The notes under the pieces were generated by a model. That model saw nothing but the letters and a program-made list of their open reading frames with translations. It ran no database searches and was not told where the DNA came from. Positions 16,937 to 25,362 of a stretch of 64,000 nt of DNA are shown one piece after another (the first letter of the stretch is position 1; each line of letters opens with the position of its first letter). This DNA is from Pelomonas sp. Root1444. GTDB taxonomy: Bacteria > Pseudomonadota > Gammaproteobacteria > Burkholderiales > Burkholderiaceae_C. Both the position numbers and the translations under genes were made by a program. The stretch lies in the NCBI RefSeq assembly GCF_001426885.1, contig NZ_LMFP01000011.1, forward strand, positions 95,017 to 159,016, in the 5' to 3' direction.

Positions 16937-18522
16937 GCACCTCCGACAACCTCGTCGACGAATGGGTGGGCCACAACCTGCTCGGCACCGACCCGGCCCT
17001 GCTGGCCGCGCTGCGCGGCGCAGCGCCCCAGGCCGTCGAGCCGCTGACCCGCTACGGCGCCGAACTGGGCAGCGCCGAGACGGCGCAACTCGCGCGCGAT
17101 GCGAACCGCCACGGCCCGACGCTGCGCCAGCTCGATGCCCGCGGGCGGCGCGTCGACCTGGTGGATTTCCATCCCGCCTGGCACCAGCTGCTGGCGATGT
17201 ACCGCCGCCAGGGCCTGGTGGCCGACGTCTTCGCCACCGAAACGCCCGGCCGCTGGGCCGCGTTCGCTGCCGGTTGCTACCTCCATGGTCAGGTGGAGGC
17301 CGGCAGCCTGTGCCCGGCCACGATGACGCAGGCGGCCATTCCCGTCCTGCACCAGCAGCCCGAGCTGTTCGCGCCGTTGCGCGACAAGTTCTTCAGCCGC
17401 GCGCACGACCCGCGCGAGGCGCCCATCAGCGACAAGGCCTCGATCTGGGTCGGCATGGGCATGACAGAGAAGCAGGGCGGCTCCGACCTGCGCCGCGTCA
17501 CGACCACGGCCGTCGCGCAAGCGGATGGCAGCCACGCCATCACCGGGCACAAGTGGTTCTTCTCCGCACCCAGCAGTGACGCCCACCTGGTGCTGGCCCG
17601 CACGGAAGCCGGCCCGACCTGCTTCTGGCTGCCGCGCTACACGCCGGACGGCACGCGCAATGCCGTCCAGGTCATGCGCCTGAAGGACAAGCTCGGCAAC
17701 CGCAGCAACGCCAGCAGCGAGGTCGAGTTCCACGGCGCCTGGGCGCAGCGGCTGGGCGACGAGGGCCGCGGCATCCCAACGCTGATCGAGATGGCCGGCT
17801 ACACGCGGCTGAACTGCGTGATCGGCAGCGCCGCCTTGCTGCGTGCCGGCCTCGTGCAGGCGCTGCACAACGCCCGCGAGCGCTTCGCCTTCGGCCGGGT
17901 CCTCGCCGAACAGCCGCTGATGCAGAGCGTGCTCGCCGACGTGGCACTGGAAAGCGAGGCCGCGATGCGCCTGATGCTGCGCCTGGCGCGTGGCTTCGAG
18001 CAGGGCGAGCCTGGCTGGCAAAGGTTGATGACACCGGCCGCGAAGCTGTGGGTCTGCAAGCGCGCCATCGAATGCACCGGTGAGGCGATGGAGCTGCTGG
18101 GCGGCAACGGCTATGTCGAGGACGGCGTGCTCGCGCGGCTGTACCGCGAGGCGCCAGTCAATTCCATCTGGGAGGGCTCGGGCAACGTGATGGCACTGGA
18201 CGTGCTGCGCGCGGTGGCGCGCGAGCCCGACGTGGCGCTGGCGCTGCTGGACGACTTCGCCGCCAGCGCCGACGCGCCGGTGCGGGCGGAGGCCCAGCAC
18301 CTGCGCCGCCTGCTGACCGGCGACCCCGCCGCGCTCGAGCCGCAGGCGCGCCGCGTCGCCCAGGGCCTGGTGCTGTGCGCGCAGGCGGTGTTGATGCGCG
18401 AGCAGTCGTCGACCGCGGCCGCCGATGCCTTCATCGCGACGCGCTTCGTTGGCGATGGCCGGCTGATCGGCACGACGGCCGTGCCGCAGGCGGCGCAGAT
18501 CCTGCAAGCGGCGCTGGCGTAG
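16933..18522 (+). CDS. AidB-like acyl-CoA dehydrogenase
   Basis: A 529-residue flavoprotein, longer than standard acyl-CoA dehydrogenases and matching the AidB/isovaleryl-CoA-dehydrogenase-like subfamily. The FAD-binding motif is VGMGMTEKQGGSDLRR. The middle beta domain has GHKWFFSAPSSDAHLVLART, and the C-terminal helices carry ELLGGNGYVEDGVLARLYREAPVNSIWEGSGNVMALD with the expected active-site region. E. coli AidB is an alkylation-stress protein with weak dehydrogenase activity; many relatives serve fatty-acid oxidation. The best start is TTG 16933, overlapping the previous stop, which would place this gene in the creA operon. Confidence 0.85.
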   Translation: MSTSDNLVDEWVGHNLLGTDPALLAALRGAAPQAVEPLTRYGAELGSAETAQLARDANRHGPTLRQLDARGRRVDLVDFHPAWHQLLAMYRRQGLVADVFATETPGRWAAFAAGCYLHGQVEAGSLCPATMTQAAIPVLHQQPELFAPLRDKFFSRAHDPREAPISDKASIWVGMGMTEKQGGSDLRRVTTTAVAQADGSHAITGHKWFFSAPSSDAHLVLARTEAGPTCFWLPRYTPDGTRNAVQVMRLKDKLGNRSNASSEVEFHGAWAQRLGDEGRGIPTLIEMAGYTRLNCVIGSAALLRAGLVQALHNARERFAFGRVLAEQPLMQSVLADVALESEAAMRLMLRLARGFEQGEPGWQRLMTPAAKLWVCKRAIECTGEAMELLGGNGYVEDGVLARLYREAPVNSIWEGSGNVMALDVLRAVAREPDVALALLDDFAASADAPVRAEAQHLRRLLTGDPAALEPQARRVAQGLVLCAQAVLMREQSSTAAADAFIATRFVGDGRLIGTTAVPQAAQILQAALA

Positions 18523-18666
18523 GCGCGGCCGGGCGGGCTGGCTTCCCAGCACTTGCAGGACTTCTCCGACACGCCGACGCGCCGCACGCCGATGCGGGCG
18601 AGGGGCCGCTTCGCCCATGCTTTCGGTGCGATTTCATCTTTCCACCGCCAGCCCGGAGCGCACCGA

Positions 18667-18855
18667 ATGGCCGAGTACAGCACCCCCACCGAATTCACGA
18701 CCTCGGCCGAGAGCGCCAACCACCCCTTGCTGTCGGCGCTGTCGCGCTGGTGGGCACCGGCCGCGGGCAGCCAGGCGCCGGACGCCGAGCTCGGCTATGA
18801 GTCGGCGCTGCCCTGGACGCTGGACGCGCCGGGCGACGGCCTCGCCGGCAACTGA
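18667..18855 (+). CDS. Small hypothetical protein, 62 aa
   Basis: No family recognised. A GGAG 8 bp before the ATG at 18667 gives a good ribosome site. The product (MAEYSTPTEFTTSAESANHP...) is Ser/Thr-rich at the start, with a short Leu/Trp helix (LLSALSRWWAPAAG) and an acidic end. A strong hairpin follows within 20 bp. The frame could extend upstream to 18553, but those codons look like non-coding sequence. Confidence 0.5.
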   Translation: MAEYSTPTEFTTSAESANHPLLSALSRWWAPAAGSQAPDAELGYESALPWTLDAPGDGLAGN

Positions 18856-18873
18856 CCGGCCGGCTCCAAAAGC

Positions 18874-18907
18874 AAAGGCTGCAGGGCGTGAGCCCTGGCA
18901 GCCTTTT
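18874..18907. terminator. Bidirectional rho-independent terminator
   Basis: The stem AAAGGCTGC-AGGGC / GCCCT-GGCAGCCTTT has a GTGA loop and one bulged G, ending in CCTTTT on the plus strand and AAAGC on the other. It lies between the convergent small gene and the NarL-type regulator gene and can serve both. Confidence 0.8.
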
Positions 18908-18923
18908 GCGCCAGCCCCGCGCC

Positions 18924-19574
18924 TTACTGGATCAGCCCGTTCTTCAGCGCGTAGTAAGTCAGGTCGCTGTTGGTCGCCAGCTTGAGCTTTTCCAGCACGC
19001 GCGTGCGGTAGGTGCTGACCGTCTTGACGCTGAGGAACAGCGCCTCGGCGATGTGGCCCACGGTTTCGCCCTGCGCCAGCCGCAGGAAGACCTGGAACTC
19101 GCGCTCGGACAAGGTCTCGTGCAGCGGCTTGTCCGACGCCGTCCCGGCGGCCCCGCCGCCCACGACGCTGTCGGCCAGCTGCTCCGCGACAGCCGGGCTG
19201 ATGTAGCGCCGGCCGCGTGCCACCAGGCGGATCGCGTTGGCGATCTCCTCCGGATCGCATTCCTTGTTCAGATAGCCGCTGGCGCCTTGGCGCAGCAGCG
19301 TCGTCGCGTAGTGCGCCTCGGGGAAGCCGCTGAGGATGAGGACCGGCAGTTCGGGGAAGCGCGCCTTGATGGCCGCCAGCGCATCGACGCCGCTCTGGTC
19401 GGGCATGGAGATGTCCAGCAGCAGCACGTCCACCTCCCCGCGCCGTGCCATTTCCAAGGCCTCGTGGCCGCTGCCCCCTTCGCCCGTGACGCGCAGGTCG
19501 ACATGGTCGGACAGGAACTGGCGCAGTCCGGTGCGCACGATGGCGTGGTCGTCGACGATGCCGATGCGGATCAT
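18924..19574 (-). CDS. NarL/FixJ-type response regulator
   Basis: A 216-residue two-domain regulator. The receiver has IVDDH (D8/D9), phosphoacceptor D54 in LLLDISMPDQSG and K104 in GYLNKECDPEE. The C-terminal LuxR-type helix-turn-helix is LSEREFQVFLRLAQGETVGHIAEALFLSVKTVSTYRTRVLEKLKL. It should bind DNA as a dimer when phosphorylated. The likely kinase is the NarX-like protein at 20585-22078, which has a HisKA_3 domain of the matching class. It is divergent from the BON lipoprotein gene, and the intervening region holds two motif pairs that it may bind. Confidence 0.88.
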   Translation of the reverse strand: MIRIGIVDDHAIVRTGLRQFLSDHVDLRVTGEGGSGHEALEMARRGEVDVLLLDISMPDQSGVDALAAIKARFPELPVLILSGFPEAHYATTLLRQGASGYLNKECDPEEIANAIRLVARGRRYISPAVAEQLADSVVGGGAAGTASDKPLHETLSEREFQVFLRLAQGETVGHIAEALFLSVKTVSTYRTRVLEKLKLATNSDLTYYALKNGLIQ

Positions 19575-19638
19575 GGTGGGCTTGATGTTGGCGGGGACGC
19601 AGCAGCGTAGCAGCCCGCGAGGCCCGCCGCGAGAGGCC

Positions 19639-19702
19639 GGTGTCCTACAAACGCGCCAGCGGTGTCCGACAAGGGGCCGCGCTACGGGACTATGCCTAGT
19701 CC
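19639..19702. promoter_or_regulatory. Direct repeats and inverted repeat in divergent promoter region
   Basis: GGTGTCCTACAA (19639-19650) and GGTGTCCGACAA (19661-19672) are direct repeats spaced exactly 22 bp, two helical turns. A perfect inverted repeat GGACTA-TGCC-TAGTCC follows at 19687-19702. Both lie between the divergent NarL-type regulator and BON lipoprotein genes, so they are candidate binding sites. Confidence 0.45.
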
Positions 19703-19762
19703 AGGCGGCTGCTCCGATAGTCGGTTCACGGCCTTTCGGGCCGCCAACAAGGAGATACCCAA

Positions 19763-20083
19763 ATGAACAAGCCCGTCCTGACCCTGGCCTTCACCACCGC
19801 ACTCGTCGCCACGCTGGCCACCACGGCCGGCTGTGCCGTCACACGCAATCAGGAAACCGTCGGCGCCTACATCGACGACGCGACGCTGACGACCCGCGTC
19901 AAGTCCAAGTTCGCGGCCGACCCGGTCGTGAGCGCCATGTCCATCAGCGTCGAGACGATGAAGGGCACGGTCCAGCTGTCCGGCTTCGCCAAGAGCAACG
20001 AGGAACGTGCGACGGCCGAGAAGCTGGCGCGCGAGACCTCGGGTGTCGTCGCGGTGCGCAACGACATCGCCGTGCGTCCGTGA
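19763..20083 (+). CDS. BON-domain lipoprotein
   Basis: A 106-residue protein with a signal peptide ending in the lipobox TTAGC (Cys near residue 24) and one BON domain: VGAYIDDATLTTRVKSKFAADPVVSAMSISVETMKGTVQLSGFAKSNEERATAEKLARETSGVVAVRNDI. BON proteins (OsmY-like) bind membranes and are often induced by osmotic or envelope stress. AAGGAGATA precedes the ATG, a strong ribosome site. It stands first in a same-strand run with the receiver and kinase genes. Confidence 0.88.
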   Translation: MNKPVLTLAFTTALVATLATTAGCAVTRNQETVGAYIDDATLTTRVKSKFAADPVVSAMSISVETMKGTVQLSGFAKSNEERATAEKLARETSGVVAVRNDIAVRP

Positions 20084-20106
20084 CATCCGACGCGGGACGC
20101 GCCACC

Positions 20107-20120
20107 TAGGACAATTCCTA
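20107..20120. promoter_or_regulatory. TAGGA-N4-TCCTA inverted repeat upstream of receiver gene
   Basis: TAGGA-CAAT-TCCTA forms a small dyad 89 bp upstream of the lone receiver gene and just after the BON gene. CTAG is rare in proteobacterial DNA, so the cCTAGGA context stands out. It resembles other TAGG/CCTA dyads in intergenic positions in this window. Confidence 0.35.
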
Positions 20121-20208
20121 CAGTGTGACGCGTCCCCGACGCTGCCGGCGCGTAGCCGAAGCGGTCCATACTTGACCCCCATCACGCCATACCGCCAATC
20201 ACCGGGCC

Positions 20209-20619
20209 ATGCCAGCACTCAAAGCTTTCATCGTCGAGGACAGCCCGGTGATCCTGGAAAACCTGGTCGCCACGCTGGAGGAGCTCGCACAGGTGGAAGT
20301 GGTGGGTTCCGTCGCCGACGAGGCGGGTGCCGTGCGCTGGATGAGCCGCGACCCCGAAGCCAACGCCGACCTCTTCATCGTCGACGTCTTCCTGCGCTCG
20401 GGCACCGGCCTAGGCGTGCTGCAGGCGGCCCAGCAGCTAGGCGTGCGCGCCCGGCGGGTCGTGCTGACGAACTATGCGACCGAGGAAATGCGCCGGCGCT
20501 GCGCGAGCCTCGGCGCCGAACGCGTGTTCGACAAGAGCCGCGAACTCGATGACCTGATCACCTATTGCGCCGAACTGGCTGAACATGTCGCGCCCCGCCC
20601 GGCTGCCGCAGCCAGCTGA
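20209..20619 (+). CDS. Single-domain response regulator (receiver only)
   Basis: A 136-residue receiver without an output domain: acidic pair E10/D11 (VEDSP), phosphoacceptor D59 (LFIVDVFL) and K109 (VFDKSREL), all intact. It may act as a phosphate sink, or pass phosphate or bind a partner for the NarX-like kinase. Its end overlaps the kinase gene by 35 nt, implying tight co-translation. No strong Shine-Dalgarno precedes ATG 20209. Confidence 0.85.
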   Translation: MPALKAFIVEDSPVILENLVATLEELAQVEVVGSVADEAGAVRWMSRDPEANADLFIVDVFLRSGTGLGVLQAAQQLGVRARRVVLTNYATEEMRRRCASLGAERVFDKSRELDDLITYCAELAEHVAPRPAAAAS

Positions 20620-22078
20620 ACGCCTCGCGGTGCTGCGTCATCTCGACCCCTGGCTGGAAGGCGCCACCCGCAATCGCGGCATCGCCGTGGCGTTTGCCGC
20701 GCTGGCCGCCGCCGCCGTCATGGGTGTCAGCGAGGCGGCCTTCTGGGGCGCCGACCAGGCACTGAAGCAGTCCCAGGCCCGCCATCTCGCCCGCGACGAC
20801 AGCCTGCGCCTGCGCGAGCTGCTGACCAACGCCGAGACCGCGCAGCGCGGCTTCCTGCTGACCGGCCGGGACGACTACCTGGCCCCCGTACAGCAGGCCG
20901 AGCGCGAGCTGCCGGCGGTGCTGCAAAGGCTGCGCGGCCAGTACGAAAGCTCGGACTGGGCGGCGCTCGTCGCCGACGCCAGCGGCCGCGCCAACGAAAA
21001 GCTGTCGGAGCTGCAGTTGGTCGTCAAGCTGTACCGCGACGGCAACACGCCGGCGTGGCAGGGGCTGGTGGAATCGGACATCGGCCGCGAGAAGATGCAG
21101 GCGGTGCGCGATGCCGTCACGCAGCTGGACCGGCATGAACTCGGCCAGATCGCCCGCGAGCGCGACGCGGTCACCCGCTCGCTGAACTACGGCCGCCTGG
21201 GCGTGCATGGGCTGACGCTCCTCAGCCTGTTCGGCCTGGCCGTCTTCCTGCGCCGCAACGAGGCCCTGCACAACGCGCGCCGCCAGCATTCGCAGGAGCT
21301 CGCCCGCGAGCGCGACCGGCTGGACGGCGAGGTGGCGCGCCGCACCGCCGAACTCACCGAGCTGGCCCGCCACCTGCAAACGGTGCGCGAGGACGAGCGC
21401 GCCCACTTGGCACGGGAGCTGCACGACGAACTCGGCGCGCTGCTGACGGCGGCCAAGCTGGACGTGGCCCGCATCCGCCGCATGACGCGCACCGCCGCGC
21501 CGGAGATCGACGAGCGCCTGCGGCACATGAGCGAGCTGCTCGACCAGGGCATCGCGCTGAAGCGCCGCATCATCGAAGACCTGCGCCCCTCGGCGCTGTC
21601 CAACCTCGGCCTGATCCCGGCGCTGGAGATCCTGACGCAGGAGTTCGCCCAGCGCTCGGGCCTGCAGCTGAGCCTGGAGCTGGCCGAGACCGTCACGCAC
21701 GACGCCGACCGCCTGGCGCTGTACCGGCTCGTGCAGGAAGCGCTGACCAACGTGATGCGCCATGCCAAGGCCAAGCATGTGCGCGTGAGCCTCGGCGAGG
21801 CGGACGGCTGGCTGCAGCTGCACATCCGGGACGACGGCCAGGGCTTCAATCCCGATGCTGTCGGCGCCGGCCACCACGGTCTGCTGGGCATGCGCCACCG
21901 CATCGAAAGCCTCGGCGGCACCTTGCAGTTGCTGTCGGCCCCCGGACGCGGCACGCTGGTGCTGGCGCGTCTGCCGCGCCGCCCGCTGCCGGAGCCGGTG
22001 CCCCCGGCGCAGGCCGAGCCGGCAACGCCCGCCGCACCCGTTCCACCCGCGTCGCCGCAGGCCGAAGCGGCATCCTGA
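20585..22078 (+). CDS. NarX-like sensor histidine kinase with CHASE3-type sensor
   Basis: A 497-residue membrane kinase. A first helix near residues 33-52 (IAVAFAALAAAAVMGVSEAAF) and a second near 200-220 (LGVHGLTLLSLFGLAVFL) bound a periplasmic CHASE3-like helical domain that contains NAETAQRGFLLTGRDDYLAP. A coiled-coil linker leads to HisKA_3 with phosphorylatable H280 (ARELHDELGALLTAAKLD) and a HATPase_c domain (LVQEALTNVMRHAKAKHV, IRDDGQGFNPD, GLLGMRHRIESLGG). The tail is Pro/Ala-rich. Its partners are probably the overlapping lone receiver and the NarL-type regulator encoded divergently. Confidence 0.9.
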   Translation: MSRPARLPQPAERLAVLRHLDPWLEGATRNRGIAVAFAALAAAAVMGVSEAAFWGADQALKQSQARHLARDDSLRLRELLTNAETAQRGFLLTGRDDYLAPVQQAERELPAVLQRLRGQYESSDWAALVADASGRANEKLSELQLVVKLYRDGNTPAWQGLVESDIGREKMQAVRDAVTQLDRHELGQIARERDAVTRSLNYGRLGVHGLTLLSLFGLAVFLRRNEALHNARRQHSQELARERDRLDGEVARRTAELTELARHLQTVREDERAHLARELHDELGALLTAAKLDVARIRRMTRTAAPEIDERLRHMSELLDQGIALKRRIIEDLRPSALSNLGLIPALEILTQEFAQRSGLQLSLELAETVTHDADRLALYRLVQEALTNVMRHAKAKHVRVSLGEADGWLQLHIRDDGQGFNPDAVGAGHHGLLGMRHRIESLGGTLQLLSAPGRGTLVLARLPRRPLPEPVPPAQAEPATPAAPVPPASPQAEAAS

Positions 22079-22197
22079 AGTCCTACAGGCCAAGCCTGTG
22101 GCTGCTGACAAGTCGGGGCAGGCCCGCCCTCGAAACTGACGCCAGATTCCCTCCCCCCGCGAGGGACGACTCAGACTCTTCCGTTCAGGAGGGCCTC

Positions 22198-22641
22198 ATG
22201 CGATTCCCCAAATCCCTGCATGCCGAGGGTTGGCATACCCACCTGCACCAGTTGCGCTTGGCCGCCCATGACGACGGCCTGCCTTCCTCCCGCGAGCGCC
22301 GCGGCTTCCACGTGTTGACCGTCGTGGTGCTCGCTGGCGGCCTGCTCGCCAGTGCCGGCCTCACCTTCGTCGACGACCCGCGTCCGCTGGATGTGCAGCT
22401 GACCACCGCCATGCACACCGCTGGCGAGACGTTGCGGCATTGGCAGGGCCAGCTGTCGCGCGGCCTGCAGGTCTCACTGCGCGCCGTCGCCGACGGCAAG
22501 GACGTGCCACCCGCCGTGGCTGACGCCACTGCGGCACAGCCCACGTTGGTCGCCCACGCCACGCCGGCCATCGACGCGGATGACCGCGACCAGCCCGTCA
22601 GCGCCGAGCGCAAGCCGGAGCCGCTGGCAGCCGCTCGCTAA
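22198..22641 (+). CDS. Hypothetical single-pass membrane protein, 147 aa
   Basis: No family recognised. A cytoplasmic His-rich start (MRFPKSLHAEGWHTHLHQLRLAAHD) is followed by one transmembrane helix (VLTVVVLAGGLLASAGLTFV, about residues 39-58) and a soluble tail predicted to be periplasmic. AGGAGG upstream of ATG 22198 is a strong ribosome site. It follows the kinase gene by 119 bp, with a small hairpin between (ACAGGC/GCCTGT, 22085-22099), and its stop overlaps the convergent GGDEF-EAL gene. Confidence 0.55.
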   Translation: MRFPKSLHAEGWHTHLHQLRLAAHDDGLPSSRERRGFHVLTVVVLAGGLLASAGLTFVDDPRPLDVQLTTAMHTAGETLRHWQGQLSRGLQVSLRAVADGKDVPPAVADATAAQPTLVAHATPAIDADDRDQPVSAERKPEPLAAAR

Positions 22642-25199
22642 TAGGCGCTGATGGGGGCGTACGCGCTGCTGGCCGCCTCCTCCGTGGCAGCGGCCAGCAG
22701 TTGCAGCAGCGGCTCGGGGCGGTGCAGCAGGAAGCCTTGCACCTCGCCGACGCCCAGCCGCACCAGCTCCAGCAGCACCTCGGGCGTCTCCACGCATTCG
22801 GCCACGGTCGTCAGGTTCAACGTCTGGGCCACATCGACGAAGCTGCGCACGGCCACCTGATCCAGCGGGTCGGTCATCAGGGCCTTGACGAACTGGCCGT
22901 CGATCTTCAGCACGTCCACCGGCAGCGCCTTCAGGTAGCTGTACGACGACGCGCCCGCGCCGAAATCGTCCAATGCGATGCGCGCCCCCAGCGCCCGCAT
23001 CTGCGTGATGAAGCGCGCCGCGTCGCTGAGCCGCGTGATGACGGCGGTCTCGGTGATCTCCAGGCACAGCGCGGCCGCGCGCTCGGGCCCGAGCTGCAGC
23101 AGCAGCGCGCGCGCCTCCTGGTGGAACGCCGCGTCCTGCAGCGTCAGCCCCGACACGTTGACCGACAGCGACACGACATCCACCGGCCCGTCCTGTGCCA
23201 GCAGGGCGACGGCCTGGCGCAGCACCCAGCGGTCCAGGCGCGGCGCGATGTGAAAGCGCTCGGCCGCGGGCATGAACGCACCGGGCAGCACGCGGCTGCC
23301 GTCACGCTCGCGCAGGCGCAGCAGCAGCTCCCCGCGCAACCGGCCGTCGTCCTCGGCCCCCTGGGCCGGCAGCACGCGCTGCAGGTCGAGCTCGAAGCGG
23401 TCCTCGTCCAGCGCCTGCTGCAGCCGAGTCGCCCAGCGGTGCTCGCTCTGGTGGGCGCGCAGCGTCGCGTCGTCCGGCGCCCACACCTGCACGCGGTTGC
23501 GGCCCTGCTCCTTGGCGATCATGCAGCAGGCATCCGCCTCGCGCAGCGCCGCCTCGGCGTCGGGCCAGCGCGAATCCAGCGGCGCGACGCCGACGCAAGT
23601 GCCGATGCGAAAACGCTGCCCGGCATGCGCGTAGCGGTACTGGTCCAGCGCGTCGCAAAGCTTCTGCGCGACATGCAAGGCCTCGTCCAGCGAGCAGTTC
23701 TCCAGGATGGCCGCGAACTCGTCGCCGCCCAGCCGCGCCACCGTGTCGCGGCCGCGCACGCCAGCTTCCAGCCGCTGGGCCACCTGGCGCAGCACCTCGT
23801 CGCCGGCCGCATGGCCGCAGTGGTCGTTGATCAGCTTGAAGCGGTCCAGGTCGAAGGCCAGCAGCGCGTGATGGCTGCCGTCGCGCTGGGCACGCTCGAA
23901 GGTGCGGGCCAGGCGCTGGCCGAACTCACTGCGGTTGACGAGCCCGGTCAGGCCGTCGTGGCTCGCGCGCCAGCGGATCTCGTCGAACTGGCGGCGCTGC
24001 TGTGTCACGTCGCGGAAGACCAGCACGGCGCCCAGCACCCGGCCGGCGGCGTCGCGGATGGGCGCGACCGAGTCGTCCACCGCGCGCAGTTCGCCGTCGC
24101 GCGCCAGCAGCATCGCGCCGCCGGGCATGCGCGTCGGCCGGCCGGTGGTCAGGCAGCGCTGCACGGGGTCGGGCAGCGGTTCGGGGCTGTCCTCGCGCTG
24201 CGCCCGGAAGACGTGGCTGGACGGCTGGCCGCGCGCCTCGGCGGCGCTCCAGCCGGTCAACCGCTGGGCCACCGGGTTGAGCCAAGTGACGCGCCCGCCG
24301 GCGTCGGTCGTCAGCACGGCATCGGCGATGGACTGCAGCGTCACCTCCAGCAGCTCGCGCTGTTCCGCCAGCTGCTGTTGCAGCAGCCGCTCCTCGCTGA
24401 CATCCCAGCACACGCCCGACAGCCGCAGCGGCCGTCCACCACCGTCACGCAGCATGCGGCCACAGCCCCGCAGCACGTGCACGCTGCCATCGGGCCAACA
24501 GACCCGCCATTCGCCTTCGATCTGGGGCTCGCCGCGCAGCGCGCCGTGCAGCGCATGCACCGCGGCGCGGCGGTCCTGGCGGTGCAGGCGGCGGCGCCAG
24601 GCGGCCAGGTCGATGCGCTGGCCGTGCGGCGGCTCGCCGTGCAGACGCCACATGGCGTCGTCCCAGGCCAGCGCGCCGGCGCGCAGGTCGAGATCCCAGA
24701 CGCCGATGCCGCCGCCGTGCGTGGCTAGCGCCAGCCGGTCGACGGTGCGCTCCAGCTCGGCGCGCACCTCGGCCGGCTCGGTGACATCCAGCATGACGAC
24801 GCCAACCCGGTCGCCATCGCCGTCCAGACCGCCCACGACACGCATGACGCGCCGGCCCCTGGCGCCTGCATCGCAAGGCAGTTCCACATCCCACCCCTGG
24901 CCGTCGGCCACGGCACGGCGCAATGCCGCGTCCAGCATGGCGGCGCCGTCTGGGCCGAAGCGCAGCAGCAGCGCCGCCAGCGTCGGCACCTGGCCCAGCG
25001 GCAGGCCGAGCAGTTCGCAGGCCGAGTCGGACAGCACCAGCGCGTCGCTGTGGGCCTGCCATTCCCACGCCCCGACGCCGGCCAACCGGCTGCAGCGTTC
25101 CAGGAAGCGGGCGTTCTGCGCCAGCGCCAGTTCCGCGGCCACCGTGCGGTCGGGCGCGTCGTCGCACGGGGGCGCGCCCGTCCGCAGGGGTTCACTCAT
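22638..25199 (-). CDS. PAS-GGDEF-EAL cyclic-di-GMP signalling protein
   Basis: An 853-residue soluble protein. Three PAS-type sensor regions (residues about 30-150, 155-290 and 295-430; note LTTDAGGRVTWLNPVAQRLTGWSAAEA) precede a GGDEF domain with an intact GGDEF at 491-495. The EAL domain has ELL in place of EAL (near residue 622), but the other catalytic segments are normal: LSVNVSG, LEITETAVI, ALDDFGAGASS, LKIDGQFV, AECVET. It could make and degrade cyclic-di-GMP, with the PAS domains setting the balance. The start at ATG 25199 is chosen because GGAG lies 7 bp upstream; longer in-frame extensions are low-complexity. Confidence 0.88.
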   Translation of the reverse strand: MSEPLRTGAPPCDDAPDRTVAAELALAQNARFLERCSRLAGVGAWEWQAHSDALVLSDSACELLGLPLGQVPTLAALLLRFGPDGAAMLDAALRRAVADGQGWDVELPCDAGARGRRVMRVVGGLDGDGDRVGVVMLDVTEPAEVRAELERTVDRLALATHGGGIGVWDLDLRAGALAWDDAMWRLHGEPPHGQRIDLAAWRRRLHRQDRRAAVHALHGALRGEPQIEGEWRVCWPDGSVHVLRGCGRMLRDGGGRPLRLSGVCWDVSEERLLQQQLAEQRELLEVTLQSIADAVLTTDAGGRVTWLNPVAQRLTGWSAAEARGQPSSHVFRAQREDSPEPLPDPVQRCLTTGRPTRMPGGAMLLARDGELRAVDDSVAPIRDAAGRVLGAVLVFRDVTQQRRQFDEIRWRASHDGLTGLVNRSEFGQRLARTFERAQRDGSHHALLAFDLDRFKLINDHCGHAAGDEVLRQVAQRLEAGVRGRDTVARLGGDEFAAILENCSLDEALHVAQKLCDALDQYRYAHAGQRFRIGTCVGVAPLDSRWPDAEAALREADACCMIAKEQGRNRVQVWAPDDATLRAHQSEHRWATRLQQALDEDRFELDLQRVLPAQGAEDDGRLRGELLLRLRERDGSRVLPGAFMPAAERFHIAPRLDRWVLRQAVALLAQDGPVDVVSLSVNVSGLTLQDAAFHQEARALLLQLGPERAAALCLEITETAVITRLSDAARFITQMRALGARIALDDFGAGASSYSYLKALPVDVLKIDGQFVKALMTDPLDQVAVRSFVDVAQTLNLTTVAECVETPEVLLELVRLGVGEVQGFLLHRPEPLLQLLAAATEEAASSAYAPISAY

Positions 25200-25362
25200 C
25201 GATGTGCTCCAAGCCAGGAAGAGCAAGCTTGATGCCGGGCGGCGCGCCGGCCTTGTAGGACTGGGCCGTGTCTGCCCTTTGTTACAGCGCCGCTGCCAAC
25301 GGCGCGCGGGGCGCTGACGTTCCAATACGCGCAACGGCTCAGCCGCCTTCAAGGAGCCCCTC

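Noticed and set aside
22085-22099. ACAGGC-CAA-GCCTGT hairpin after the NarX-like kinase as a terminator
   Set aside because: The stem is only 6 bp and no T tract follows; termination cannot be claimed.
22638-25199. EAL domain judged inactive because the motif reads ELL
   Set aside because: All other catalytic segments (N, E, DD, K, E) are normal and the first Glu is kept. The change alone does not prove loss of activity.
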